In this document: positions 15,242-22,605 of the stretch, piece by piece
Position numbering within the stretch: the first letter of the stretch is position 1
How the letters are laid out: each line of letters opens with the position of its first letter
Assembly: GCA_963711005.1 (NCBI GenBank)
Contig: CAVQCJ010000002.1
Coordinates: forward strand, 496,001 to 560,000
Direction of reading: 5' to 3'
DNA: 64,000 nucleotides
Source: CAVQCJ01 sp963711005
GTDB lineage: Bacteria; Actinomycetota; Actinomycetes; Prado026
The notes under the pieces: model-generated
Seen by the model: the letters and a program-made list of their open reading frames with translations, nothing else
Told to the model about the DNA's origin: nothing
The model's database searches: none
Translations under genes and position numbers: made by a program

Positions 15242-16777
15242 TCAGGTGGACGACGCGATCGCGGCCTTCCACGCCAGCACCGAGTTGGTGTCGAGCAGGC
15301 GGTAGTCCTTCGTGACGGGCGAGTCGAAGTACGTCACGAACAACGCACTCTGTGCGGACAGGTACGCCGCCGATGCCCGCAGCCAGGCGGCGCGCCCGGC
15401 CCCGGTGGTGTCACCGGCGATGATCTGGCTGCCGAACTCCGTGACGGCGAACGGCTTGCCGGTGGACTTCGACATGGCCAGCACCGCGGCGAACTGCGCG
15501 GCAGGGTCGATGTACGAACCCTTGCCCCAGTTCTGGTTGTAGCAGTCCCAGCCGAGGACGTCGATGTACGCCGACCCCGGGTAGTAGTCCGCGAAGGAGC
15601 GGCCCGAGTAGCTGGTCAGCGTGTAGCACATCAGGATCATCGTGGCGTGCAGACGCGGGTTCTGCGCCTTGTCCGCCAGCGTCGAGATCCGCTGCCACGC
15701 TGCCCGGTAGTCGGCCGCCGTGAAGTCGCCGGCCTCGATGTTGTCCTCGGGCTCGTGGTAGTAGGTCCAGTAGATGTCGCGATCGCGCGGGGCGGTCTCG
15801 AACCAGCTGGTCAGCGTCGCATCGTAGGTGCCGGACAGCACCTGCTGCGGGGTCGCCTTGAAGGAGACCGACACGGTCGTCCCGCTGTAGCCTGCGTTGC
15901 CCGGCCACGGCTTGGGCAGGCCCGGGTAGTAGACGCGGTCCACCGGGAGGTCGCCGAACTCCTTGACCCGACGCTGGTAGGCCGTCTCGAAGGTCTCGCC
16001 GGGCTCCTGGTAGACGCTGGTGCCGAACAGCGTCCCGGACGGGTTGCTGACCGGGGGCGTCGGGGTGGGCGTCGGCGTCGGGGTCGGCGTCACCGTCGGG
16101 ATGGCCGTCGGGGTCGGCGTCGCGGTCACCGTGGGCGTCGGGGTGGGCGTCGAGGTCGGCGGCGGCGGGGGCGGGTCGGTGACGACCGTGTTCTCGGACA
16201 GCCACACGTCGTCGACCAGCAGCGCGTGCCCGGGCACGAGGCTACGGGCGAGCACGTTGAAGTCGAGCTGGTCGCCGGCCTTGACCGCCGTGTAGTCGAA
16301 CTCGATCTTCGTCCAGTCGGACGCCTTCAGCCGCACCTGCTGTCCGTGCTGGCCGACCAGGCTGCCGGTGCCGGAGACCTCCCGGATGCGGAGCACGGCG
16401 TCGACGTAAGGGGTGGTCGTCTTGACCCATGCGGCCGCGTGGTAGACCGCGCCCTTGTCGGTCTTGGTCACCGAGTTGGGGCTGTCCTTGAGTGCCACGG
16501 TCCCGGCGCTCGCGCCCCACAGCTTGGCGGAGAAGCCGCCCGTGTGGCCGTCGTTGGCCCGGTCCACGTGCTGCGAACCGGTCAGCGTGGTCCATCCGGT
16601 CAGGTCCTGCTCGAACCCGGGGTTCGCGATGAGGTTCGGTGATCCACCGGCCATCGACGTGCCGATCACTGCAGCGATGCCGGAGGCTGCGAGCAACGAC
16701 AGGACTGTCGCTGCTGAGGTCACTCGTCCAGCGGGGGTGAGACGGCGAGGGGACCGTCCCGGTGAGCGATGCCGCAT
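15242..16777 (-). CDS. Secreted CBM plus glycoside-hydrolase-like protein
   Basis: About 511 residues. A long signal sequence ends near residue 45 (TVLSLLAASGIAAVIGTSMA). Residues ~46-200 form a carbohydrate-binding beta-sandwich (NLIANPGFEQDLTGW; LLVDDVWLSEN, as in CBM4/9-like modules). A Pro/Thr linker spans ~205-250. The C-terminal ~260 residues look like a TIM-barrel glycoside hydrolase related to family 26: WTYYHEPEDN and FAVTEFGSQ supply the likely acid/base and nucleophile Glu residues, with IDVLGWDCYN between. It probably trims or remodels extracellular polysaccharide and lies next to the sulfate-activation operon. A structured leader precedes the gene. The exact GH family and substrate need profile searches. 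Confidence 0.78.
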   Translation of the reverse strand: MRHRSPGRSPRRLTPAGRVTSAATVLSLLAASGIAAVIGTSMAGGSPNLIANPGFEQDLTGWTTLTGSQHVDRANDGHTGGFSAKLWGASAGTVALKDSPNSVTKTDKGAVYHAAAWVKTTTPYVDAVLRIREVSGTGSLVGQHGQQVRLKASDWTKIEFDYTAVKAGDQLDFNVLARSLVPGHALLVDDVWLSENTVVTDPPPPPPTSTPTPTPTVTATPTPTAIPTVTPTPTPTPTPTPPVSNPSGTLFGTSVYQEPGETFETAYQRRVKEFGDLPVDRVYYPGLPKPWPGNAGYSGTTVSVSFKATPQQVLSGTYDATLTSWFETAPRDRDIYWTYYHEPEDNIEAGDFTAADYRAAWQRISTLADKAQNPRLHATMILMCYTLTSYSGRSFADYYPGSAYIDVLGWDCYNQNWGKGSYIDPAAQFAAVLAMSKSTGKPFAVTEFGSQIIAGDTTGAGRAAWLRASAAYLSAQSALFVTYFDSPVTKDYRLLDTNSVLAWKAAIASST

Positions 16778-17081
16778 GATGTTGTCTCCCGAGGGGTTTG
16801 CGAGCCGGTGAGGGGGCCGGTCTGCGAACGCTTCCCCCCTGGGATCGGCCCGGTGGCAGACCTCCTTGACCGGGCCGTGACCTTGCCAGAACAGGCCTAA
16901 AGGTCATGAATCAGCACAAATCGGGCACCGCACCCGTTGGGGGTCTGGGACACCAGTTCGGGGGGTTCACTCGATCGGGTCAGCACCGACGGACTTACCG
17001 GGGCCAGGACTGTAACCGAGCGTGCCCGGAGGTCGCTCCCTGCTGTCGAGAACTGTGGATAACCCTGTGGAGATCGCTCGG
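16778..17081 (-). promoter_or_regulatory. Leader and promoter region of the glycoside hydrolase gene
   Basis: This 304-bp gap separates the hydrolase start from the TSUP stop. Its hydrolase-proximal third (16811-16906) folds into three consecutive hairpins with a potential loop-loop contact, annotated separately. Further upstream is a perfect DnaA-box sequence, TGTGGATAA at 17054-17062, with a second near-copy of CTGTGGA beside it; a single box is not evidence for an origin. No clear -35/-10 pair was identified. Confidence 0.5.
16811..16906 (-). ncRNA. Structured 5' leader, three hairpins with potential kissing loops
   Basis: Read on the minus strand, the order is: hairpin 1 with arms TGACCTT/AAGGTCA (16900-16906 with 16878-16884); hairpin 2 with perfect 9-bp arms CGGCCCGGT/ACCGGGCCG (16869-16877 with 16846-16854); hairpin 3 with arms AGGGGG/CCCCCT (16835-16840 with 16811-16816). 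The loop of hairpin 2 contains GGTCTGC and the loop of hairpin 3 contains GCAGACC, a perfect 7-base complement that could form a kissing interaction. It ends ~34 bases before the hydrolase ATG. I cannot match it to a riboswitch class I know. A cis-regulatory RNA is inferred. Confidence 0.5.
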
Positions 17082-18074
17082 TCAGACCGAGGTCTCGGCC
17101 CCGTCGGACGGCGTGGCCGTCTGCTCGACGGAGTCGCCGTCTGCTCGCTGCCCGGCTCCCGGCCGCGGCTCGTACCGAGACAGCGCCGGCAGCCCGTAGG
17201 AGCGGCGCACCTGCATCCAGGCCAGGGAGCCGACGACGATCGTGACCAGGAGGATCCAGGCCAGTGCCGTGGTGCCGACGCCGACGAGCTTGAGACCGGA
17301 CGCCAGCAGCACCAGCGTGAGGGCCCGGCGGATGATGCCGCCCCGGGCCTGCGAGGAGAACCGTGCCCCGATGTACACGCCGGGGATGCAGCCCACCAGC
17401 AGCGACGCCGTGATCCCGAGCTGGAAGTCGCCGTACAGCACGTGCCCGAGCGCGGCCGCGGCGACGAGCGGCACCGCCTGGACCAGGTCGGTCCCGACCA
17501 GCTGGTTGGCCTTGAGGACGGGGTAGAGCATCAGCAGCGCGATGATGATGAGCGACCCGGAGCCAACGCTGGTCATGCCCACGACCAGGCCACCGACCGC
17601 GCCGATCGCGATCGTCGGCAGGACCTTCACCTTCAGCGGGGGCGGAACGGGGCTGGTGTCCACGGCGAGCCCCTGCGAGCGCCGCTGCACCCGCTCGCGC
17701 AGGGCGAGGTACGTCTTGACGATGAGGCCGAGGACGGCCAGGAGCAACGCGTATCCCAGCGCCTGCTTGACCACGCCCTGCAGGTCTGCCGCGCCGAGCG
17801 CGCGCAGCACGAACACCCCGGCGAAGGCGCACGGCACCGACCCGATGGCCAACCACTGGACGAGCTTCCAGTTGACCGTGCCGCGGCGGATGTGCACCGC
17901 GGCACCGACCGGCTTCATGAACACCGACGCGACCAGGTCGCTGGAGACGGCGGCGAGTGGCTGGATGTTGAAGACGAGGACCAGGATCGGGGTCATCAGC
18001 GCGCCGCCACCCATACCGGTCAGACCCACCACGACGCCGACGATCAGCCCGGCCAGGGCCAGTCCGTAGTCCAT
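17082..18074 (-). CDS. TSUP-family (TauE/SafE) anion transporter
   Basis: About 330 residues from an ATG that overlaps the cysC stop (ATGA). Two related four-helix halves are visible, each opened by the family's Gly-rich signature: GLTGMGGGALMTPIL near residue 18 and VGMTSVGSGSLIII near residue 165. A cytoplasmic loop lies between, and the C-terminal tail is hydrophilic. TSUP proteins move sulfite, sulfate, sulfoacetate or other organic anions. Tight coupling to the APS kinase gene suggests a sulfur oxyanion, most simply sulfate uptake for PAPS synthesis. Direction and substrate are inferred from context. It is the last gene of the sulfate-activation operon. Confidence 0.88.
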   Translation of the reverse strand: MDYGLALAGLIVGVVVGLTGMGGGALMTPILVLVFNIQPLAAVSSDLVASVFMKPVGAAVHIRRGTVNWKLVQWLAIGSVPCAFAGVFVLRALGAADLQGVVKQALGYALLLAVLGLIVKTYLALRERVQRRSQGLAVDTSPVPPPLKVKVLPTIAIGAVGGLVVGMTSVGSGSLIIIALLMLYPVLKANQLVGTDLVQAVPLVAAAALGHVLYGDFQLGITASLLVGCIPGVYIGARFSSQARGGIIRRALTLVLLASGLKLVGVGTTALAWILLVTIVVGSLAWMQVRRSYGLPALSRYEPRPGAGQRADGDSVEQTATPSDGAETSV

Positions 18075-19546
18075 CAGCCGTCCTCTCCTCGTGCCGTGGG
18101 CGCGAAGCCGCGCAGGCGCAGCTCCGCCAGGACCAGCTCCACCGCAGTAGCCACATCGACAGCCGAGGTGTCCACCCGGAGGTCCGCGTCGGCGGGTTCT
18201 TCGTAGGGGTCGCTCACCCCGGTGAACTCCGGCAGCAGCCCGGCTCGAGCCTGGGCGTACAGCCCCTTCCGGTCCCGGGCCTCGCAGACCTCGAGCGGGG
18301 TGCTGACGTGCACGAGCAGGAACTCCCCACCGGCGTCGGCCGCCATCGCACGCACCGCGGCCCTGGTGCTGTCGTACGGCGCGATCGGCGCGCACAATGC
18401 CACCCCGCCGTGCCGCGCCACCTCGGCGGCGACGAAGCCGATGCGGCGGACGTTCGTGTCCCGGTCCGCTCGAGAGAAGCCCAGGCCCTTGGACAGGTGC
18501 CGCCGCACGACGTCGCCGTCCAGCAGGGTCACCGTGCGGTCGGTGGACTCCAGCAACGCCTCGGCGACCCCCTGCGCGACGGTCGACTTGCCCGACCCGG
18601 ACAGGCCGGTGAAGAAGAGGACCACCCCGCGACGCTCCGGCGGCGGGCGGTGGGCGCGCAGCACGTCCAGCGCGGCCTCGGGGAAACCGGACCCCTGCTC
18701 GACCAGCCAGTCCAGCTCGGCCCGGGTGGCCGGCGGCAGGTGCAGCGCCTGCGGCACGCCGTAGGCCTTCGCCACCGTCTCGCGAAGGGCCAGGTCGACG
18801 GTCGTACCCGTCCCGGTCAGCGGCAGCGCCACGGGGACCACGACGGATCCGTCCGGGAGCGCGGGCAACGTGGCCCGGAGCGCGCGCACCAGTCCGAAGG
18901 CGCCCGGGTACGGGGCGCGTCCGTGCCCGACCAGGGCCAGCACCAGGACCGGTTGCCCGGCCGCCCGCGCGGCCACGACCGCCAGGTCGTCGGCGATGAG
19001 CGGGCGTGCGGTGGTGACGGCCAGGGCGGGCGGCACCGGGCGGGCCGCCACCTCGGCCGGAGTCAGCCGCATCCGGCGGAACGGGCCGTGGCTGAGCGGG
19101 CGCAGCCCGGTGACCGCACCCGCGACCAGAACCGGTCCCGGCTCGCCGTCGTCGGCAGCACCCGCGTCGTCGACCGGGGAGGTCGCCGTGACCTCGAGCA
19201 GGGCGACCGGAACGCCCTCGGCGTCCTCGAGCACCGCCCGGCCGCCCGCGGCGACGGCGCGGGCGAGCTCGGCCGGCACGGTCAACGGGACCTGGAGCAG
19301 GGCGCCCGGCTCGCCGGGGAGCGTGAAACCGCCGGTGACGATCCCGGCCAGCTCGAGCTCGACGAGGTCCAGCGCCGCGCCCTCGACATGCACGGACGGC
19401 AGCGCGGCCAGCTCCTCGGGAAGCACCCCGACGCTGAGCGCCACCGCCTCGGCGACCACCTGCGCGACGACCTGGTCGGAGGTCAGACCCTCATCCGGGG
19501 GCCCGGCTTCCGACTCGGTCGTGTCGTCCATCGCCGCCTGTTCCAT
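18074..19546 (-). CDS. cysC: Adenylyl-sulfate kinase with degenerate ATP-sulfurylase-like N-terminus
   Basis: About 490 residues; an ATG five codons downstream is an alternative start. The C-terminal ~190 residues are a complete APS kinase: Walker A GLSGSGKST near residue 315, LLDGDVVRRHLS, GFSRADRDTNVRRIGF, and the lid/substrate segment RDRKGLYAQARAG. It phosphorylates APS to PAPS. The N-terminal ~300 residues resemble the PUA-like and catalytic domains of ATP sulfurylase (LVELELAGIVTGGFTLPG; GRAVLEDAEGVPVALLEV), but the catalytic QxRNP, HxxH and GRDHAG-type motifs are not present. This part is probably structural or regulatory, since CysD and CysN are encoded upstream. The gene overlaps the TSUP gene and lies 20 bp after cysN. 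Confidence 0.9.
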   Translation of the reverse strand: MEQAAMDDTTESEAGPPDEGLTSDQVVAQVVAEAVALSVGVLPEELAALPSVHVEGAALDLVELELAGIVTGGFTLPGEPGALLQVPLTVPAELARAVAAGGRAVLEDAEGVPVALLEVTATSPVDDAGAADDGEPGPVLVAGAVTGLRPLSHGPFRRMRLTPAEVAARPVPPALAVTTARPLIADDLAVVAARAAGQPVLVLALVGHGRAPYPGAFGLVRALRATLPALPDGSVVVPVALPLTGTGTTVDLALRETVAKAYGVPQALHLPPATRAELDWLVEQGSGFPEAALDVLRAHRPPPERRGVVLFFTGLSGSGKSTVAQGVAEALLESTDRTVTLLDGDVVRRHLSKGLGFSRADRDTNVRRIGFVAAEVARHGGVALCAPIAPYDSTRAAVRAMAADAGGEFLLVHVSTPLEVCEARDRKGLYAQARAGLLPEFTGVSDPYEEPADADLRVDTSAVDVATAVELVLAELRLRGFAPTARGEDG

Positions 19547-19566
19547 CGGTTCCGCGGGTACGGCGT

Positions 19567-20820
19567 TCAGTCGCCGGCCGTGATCATCCCGGCCGCGACG
19601 GTGCGGTTGGTCGCCTCGTCGACGAGCACGAAGCCCCCGGTGGTGCGGTTGCGCGAGTACGGGTCGCAGAGCAACGGCTGGGTGGTCCGCAGGCGCACCC
19701 GGCCGATCTCGTTGAGCCGCAGCTCCTCGGCCGCCTCGTCGCGGTGCAGGGTGTTGACGTCGAGGCGGTACTGCAGGTCCTTGACCATCGCCCGCACCCC
19801 GCGGGTGGTGTGCTTGACCGCCAGCTTCTGGCCGGCCCGCAACGACGAGGTGCCGTCCATCCAGCAGATCATCGCGTCGATGTCCTGGGTGACGAGCGGC
19901 TGGTTGTGCGGGCGGCAGACCATGTCGCCGCGCGAGACGTCGAGGTTGTCCTCCAGTCGCACGGTGACCGACATGGGCGGGTACGCCTCGTCGACCGGGC
20001 CGTCACCGGTCTCGATGGACGCGATCCGCGACGTGAACCCCGACGGCAGCACGACGACCTCGTCGCCGGGCTTGAGCACGCCGCCGGCCACCTGGCCCGC
20101 GTAGCCGCGGTAGTCCGGGTACGCCGACGACTGCGGCCGGATCACGTACTGGACCGGGAACCGCACGTCGACCAGGTTGCGGTCGGAGGCCACATGCACG
20201 TTCTCCAGGTGGTGCAGCAGCGACGGGCCGTCGTACCAGGGCATCTTGTCGCTGCGGGTGACGACGTTGTCGCCGTTGAGCGCCGACACCGGGATGAACG
20301 TGAGGTCCGGGATGTTCAGCTTGGTCGCGAACGCCGTGAACTCGGCGCGGATGTCCTCGAACACCTGCTCGGAGAAGTCGACCAGGTCCATCTTGTTGAT
20401 GCACAGCACGAGGTGCGGCACCCGCAGCAGCGTCGTGAGGAACGCGTGCCGGCGGCTCTGCTCGACCAGGCCGTTGCGCGCGTCGACGAGGATGATGGCG
20501 AGGTCGGCGGTCGAGGCCCCGGTGACCATGTTGCGGGTGTACTGGATGTGGCCGGGGGTGTCCGCGATGATGAACTTGCGCTTCGGGGTCGCGAAGTACC
20601 GGTAGGCCACGTCGATCGTGATGCCCTGCTCGCGCTCGGCTCGGAGCCCGTCGGTGAGCAGCGCGAGGTTGGTGTACTCGTCGCCGCGCTCCCGGCTGGT
20701 GCGCTCGACCGACTCGAGCTGGTCCTCGAAGATGGCCTTGCTGTCGTACAGGAGCCGTCCGATCAGCGTGCTCTTGCCGTCGTCGACCGAGCCGGCGGTG
20801 GCGAACCTGAGCAGGTCCAT
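19567..20820 (-). CDS. cysN: Sulfate adenylyltransferase subunit 1 (GTPase)
   Basis: About 417 residues. EF-Tu-like GTPase motifs are intact: GSVDDGKSTLIGRLLYD (G1), a GITIDVAYRYF segment (G2), DTPGH (G3) and NKMDLVD (G4), followed by two beta-barrel domains ending with TGGFVLVDEATNRTVAAGM. CysN hydrolyses GTP to drive APS formation by CysD from ATP and sulfate. It is stand-alone, without the C-terminal kinase found in CysNC fusions, which fits the separate cysC next to it. Its ATG overlaps the cysD stop by one base (TGATG). Confidence 0.96.
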   Translation of the reverse strand: MDLLRFATAGSVDDGKSTLIGRLLYDSKAIFEDQLESVERTSRERGDEYTNLALLTDGLRAEREQGITIDVAYRYFATPKRKFIIADTPGHIQYTRNMVTGASTADLAIILVDARNGLVEQSRRHAFLTTLLRVPHLVLCINKMDLVDFSEQVFEDIRAEFTAFATKLNIPDLTFIPVSALNGDNVVTRSDKMPWYDGPSLLHHLENVHVASDRNLVDVRFPVQYVIRPQSSAYPDYRGYAGQVAGGVLKPGDEVVVLPSGFTSRIASIETGDGPVDEAYPPMSVTVRLEDNLDVSRGDMVCRPHNQPLVTQDIDAMICWMDGTSSLRAGQKLAVKHTTRGVRAMVKDLQYRLDVNTLHRDEAAEELRLNEIGRVRLRTTQPLLCDPYSRNRTTGGFVLVDEATNRTVAAGMITAGD

Positions 20821-21755
20821 CAGAAGTAGCCTTCCTTCTTGCGGTCTTCCATCGCGGCCTCGCTGACCTTGTCGTCACCGCGGGTCGCACCGCGCTCGGT
20901 CAGCCTGGTGACCGCGACCTCGTCGATGATCTTGTGCAGCGTGTCGGCCTCGGAGTAGACCGCCGCGGTCAGCGTCGCGTCGCCGACGGTGCGGTACCGG
21001 ACCGTCGCCGTGAAGACCTCGTCGCCGGGGCGCGGCCGGGAGAACTCGGTGACCGCCATCACCATCCCCTCGCGCACGAACACCTCGCGTTGGTGGGCGA
21101 AGTAGATGGACGGGAGCGCGATCTGCTCAGTGGCGATGTACTGCCACACGTCCAGCTCGGTCCAGTTGGACAGCGGAAAGACCCGGATGCTCTCCCCCGC
21201 GTGCACCCGGCCGTTGTAGAGGCTCCACAGCTCGGGGCGCTGGTTCTTGGGGTCCCACTGCCCGAACTCGTCGCGGAACGAGAACACCCGCTCCTTGGCC
21301 CGGGCCTTCTCCTCGTCCCGGCGGGCGCCGCCGAACAGCGAGTCGAAGCGGTACTTCTCGGCGGCCTCGAGCAGGACCTGGGTCTGGATCCGGTTGCGCG
21401 AGCCGTTGGGCTCCTCGCGGACGATGCCGCGGTCGATCGCGTCCTGGACCGAGGCGACGATCAGCTGCAGGCCGAGCTCGCCGACGCGGCGGTCGCGGAA
21501 CGCGAGCACCTCGGGGAAGTTGTGCCCGGTGTCCACGTGCAGCACCGGGAACGGGATCGCGGCCGGCCAGAACGCCTTCTCGGCCAGCCGCAGCATGACG
21601 ATGGAGTCCTTGCCGCCGGAGAACATCAGCGCCGGGCGCTGCATCTCCGCGACCACCTCGCGGATGATGTGGATGGACTCCGCCTCGAGCGCCCTGAGCT
21701 GGCTCAGGTTGTAGTCGCGGCCGGGCGCCCCCGGGTTGGTGTCGGCCGGCGTCAC
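20820..21755 (-). CDS. cysD: Sulfate adenylyltransferase subunit 2
   Basis: About 311 residues from the GTG at 21755, which shares GTGA with the end of the CysQ-like gene; the frame stays open far upstream only as a shadow of that gene. The PP-loop ATP-pyrophosphatase motif SGGKDS is at residue ~50, followed by HVDTGHNFPEVLAFRD, LFGGARRDEEKARAKER, PLSNWTELDVWQYI and the C-terminal GDATLTAAVYSEADT region, all diagnostic for CysD. It forms APS with CysN. No PAPS or APS reductase gene is linked, so here the product is more likely used for sulfation than for cysteine synthesis, although the rest of the genome is unseen. Confidence 0.96.
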   Translation of the reverse strand: MTPADTNPGAPGRDYNLSQLRALEAESIHIIREVVAEMQRPALMFSGGKDSIVMLRLAEKAFWPAAIPFPVLHVDTGHNFPEVLAFRDRRVGELGLQLIVASVQDAIDRGIVREEPNGSRNRIQTQVLLEAAEKYRFDSLFGGARRDEEKARAKERVFSFRDEFGQWDPKNQRPELWSLYNGRVHAGESIRVFPLSNWTELDVWQYIATEQIALPSIYFAHQREVFVREGMVMAVTEFSRPRPGDEVFTATVRYRTVGDATLTAAVYSEADTLHKIIDEVAVTRLTERGATRGDDKVSEAAMEDRKKEGYF

Positions 21756-22522
21756 AGGGCAACCTCCGAGATCGTCGTCAGCACACGGTCCGCGAGCTCG
21801 GGCCGGCACACCACCAGGTCGGGCAGGAGGACGTCGCGGCGGTTGTACAGCAACGGCGACCCGTCCAGCCGGGAGGCGTGCAGCCCGGCTGCCAGGGCCA
21901 CGGCGACCGGGGCCGCCGAGTCCCACTCGTACTGTCCGCCCGCGTGCACGTACAGGTCCACCTCGCCACGCACGACGGCCGCCACCTTGTAGCCCGCCGA
22001 ACCCATCGGCACCGCCTCCAGGCCCAGCCGCTCGACCAGGCGCTGGGCGACCGCCGGCGGCCGGGTGCGGCTGACGGCCATCCGGAGCCGGGCGTCCGGG
22101 CCGCCGGCCGGCGGCGGGACGACCGGTGCCGGGTCGGTGCCCAGGACCAGGTCCAGGCCAGGCAGGGCCACCGCACCGGCGGCCAGGTCCCCGTCGGCCC
22201 AGAGCGCCACGTGGACGGCCCAGTCGTGCCGGCCCTCGGAGTACTCGCGGGTCCCGTCCAGTGGGTCGATGATCCAGACGCGGGCGGCGTCGAGGCGGCG
22301 CAGGTCGTCCGCAGCCTCCTCGGAGAGCACCGCGTCGTCCGGGCACCACTGGGCGAGCCGTTGCGCGAGCAGGTCCTGGGAGGACCGGTCGCCGAGCACT
22401 TTGAGCTCGGCCGGGTCAGCCGCGGGGTGTCCGGCGCGGACGGAGACGAGCAGCTGACCGGCCTCGTACGCCAGTGCGGCAGCGCGTTCGGCGTCGCTCG
22501 AGGTCGTCGGCACGGACACCAT
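21752..22522 (-). CDS. cysQ: CysQ-like 3'(2'),5'-bisphosphate nucleotidase (inositol monophosphatase family)
   Basis: About 256 residues from the ATG at 22522 with GAGGTTCTTAGG upstream. Metal-binding motifs of the Li-sensitive phosphatase family are present: VLSEEAADD, IIDPLDGTREYSEGRHDWAVHVAL and EWDSAAPVAVALAAG. CysQ members remove the 3'-phosphate of PAP, the product left by sulfotransferases, and also limit PAPS levels. Position at the head of cysD-cysN-cysC-TSUP with stop/start overlap makes this role more likely than inositol phosphate hydrolysis. The catalytic residues alone do not fully separate the two functions. Confidence 0.88.
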   Translation of the reverse strand: MVSVPTTSSDAERAAALAYEAGQLLVSVRAGHPAADPAELKVLGDRSSQDLLAQRLAQWCPDDAVLSEEAADDLRRLDAARVWIIDPLDGTREYSEGRHDWAVHVALWADGDLAAGAVALPGLDLVLGTDPAPVVPPPAGGPDARLRMAVSRTRPPAVAQRLVERLGLEAVPMGSAGYKVAAVVRGEVDLYVHAGGQYEWDSAAPVAVALAAGLHASRLDGSPLLYNRRDVLLPDLVVCRPELADRVLTTISEVAL

Positions 22523-22605
22523 CCTAAGAACCTCGGTGACGCTGCGTGATCGCACCGGGGCGACGACCATCGGATTCGTTGTTCCGGGCATCTGCGACCG
22601 CCGGC

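Noticed and set aside
16040..16180. GC-rich short tandem array that could be a CRISPR or satellite
   Set aside because: It is the coding sequence of the Pro/Thr linker of the secreted hydrolase; the periodicity is codon-level, with no spacers.
17041..17075. Perfect DnaA box (TGTGGATAA) with a nearby partial copy, possible replication origin
   Set aside because: Only one full box, no cluster, no AT-rich unwinding region and no dnaA/dnaN nearby; a chance or regulatory site is more likely.
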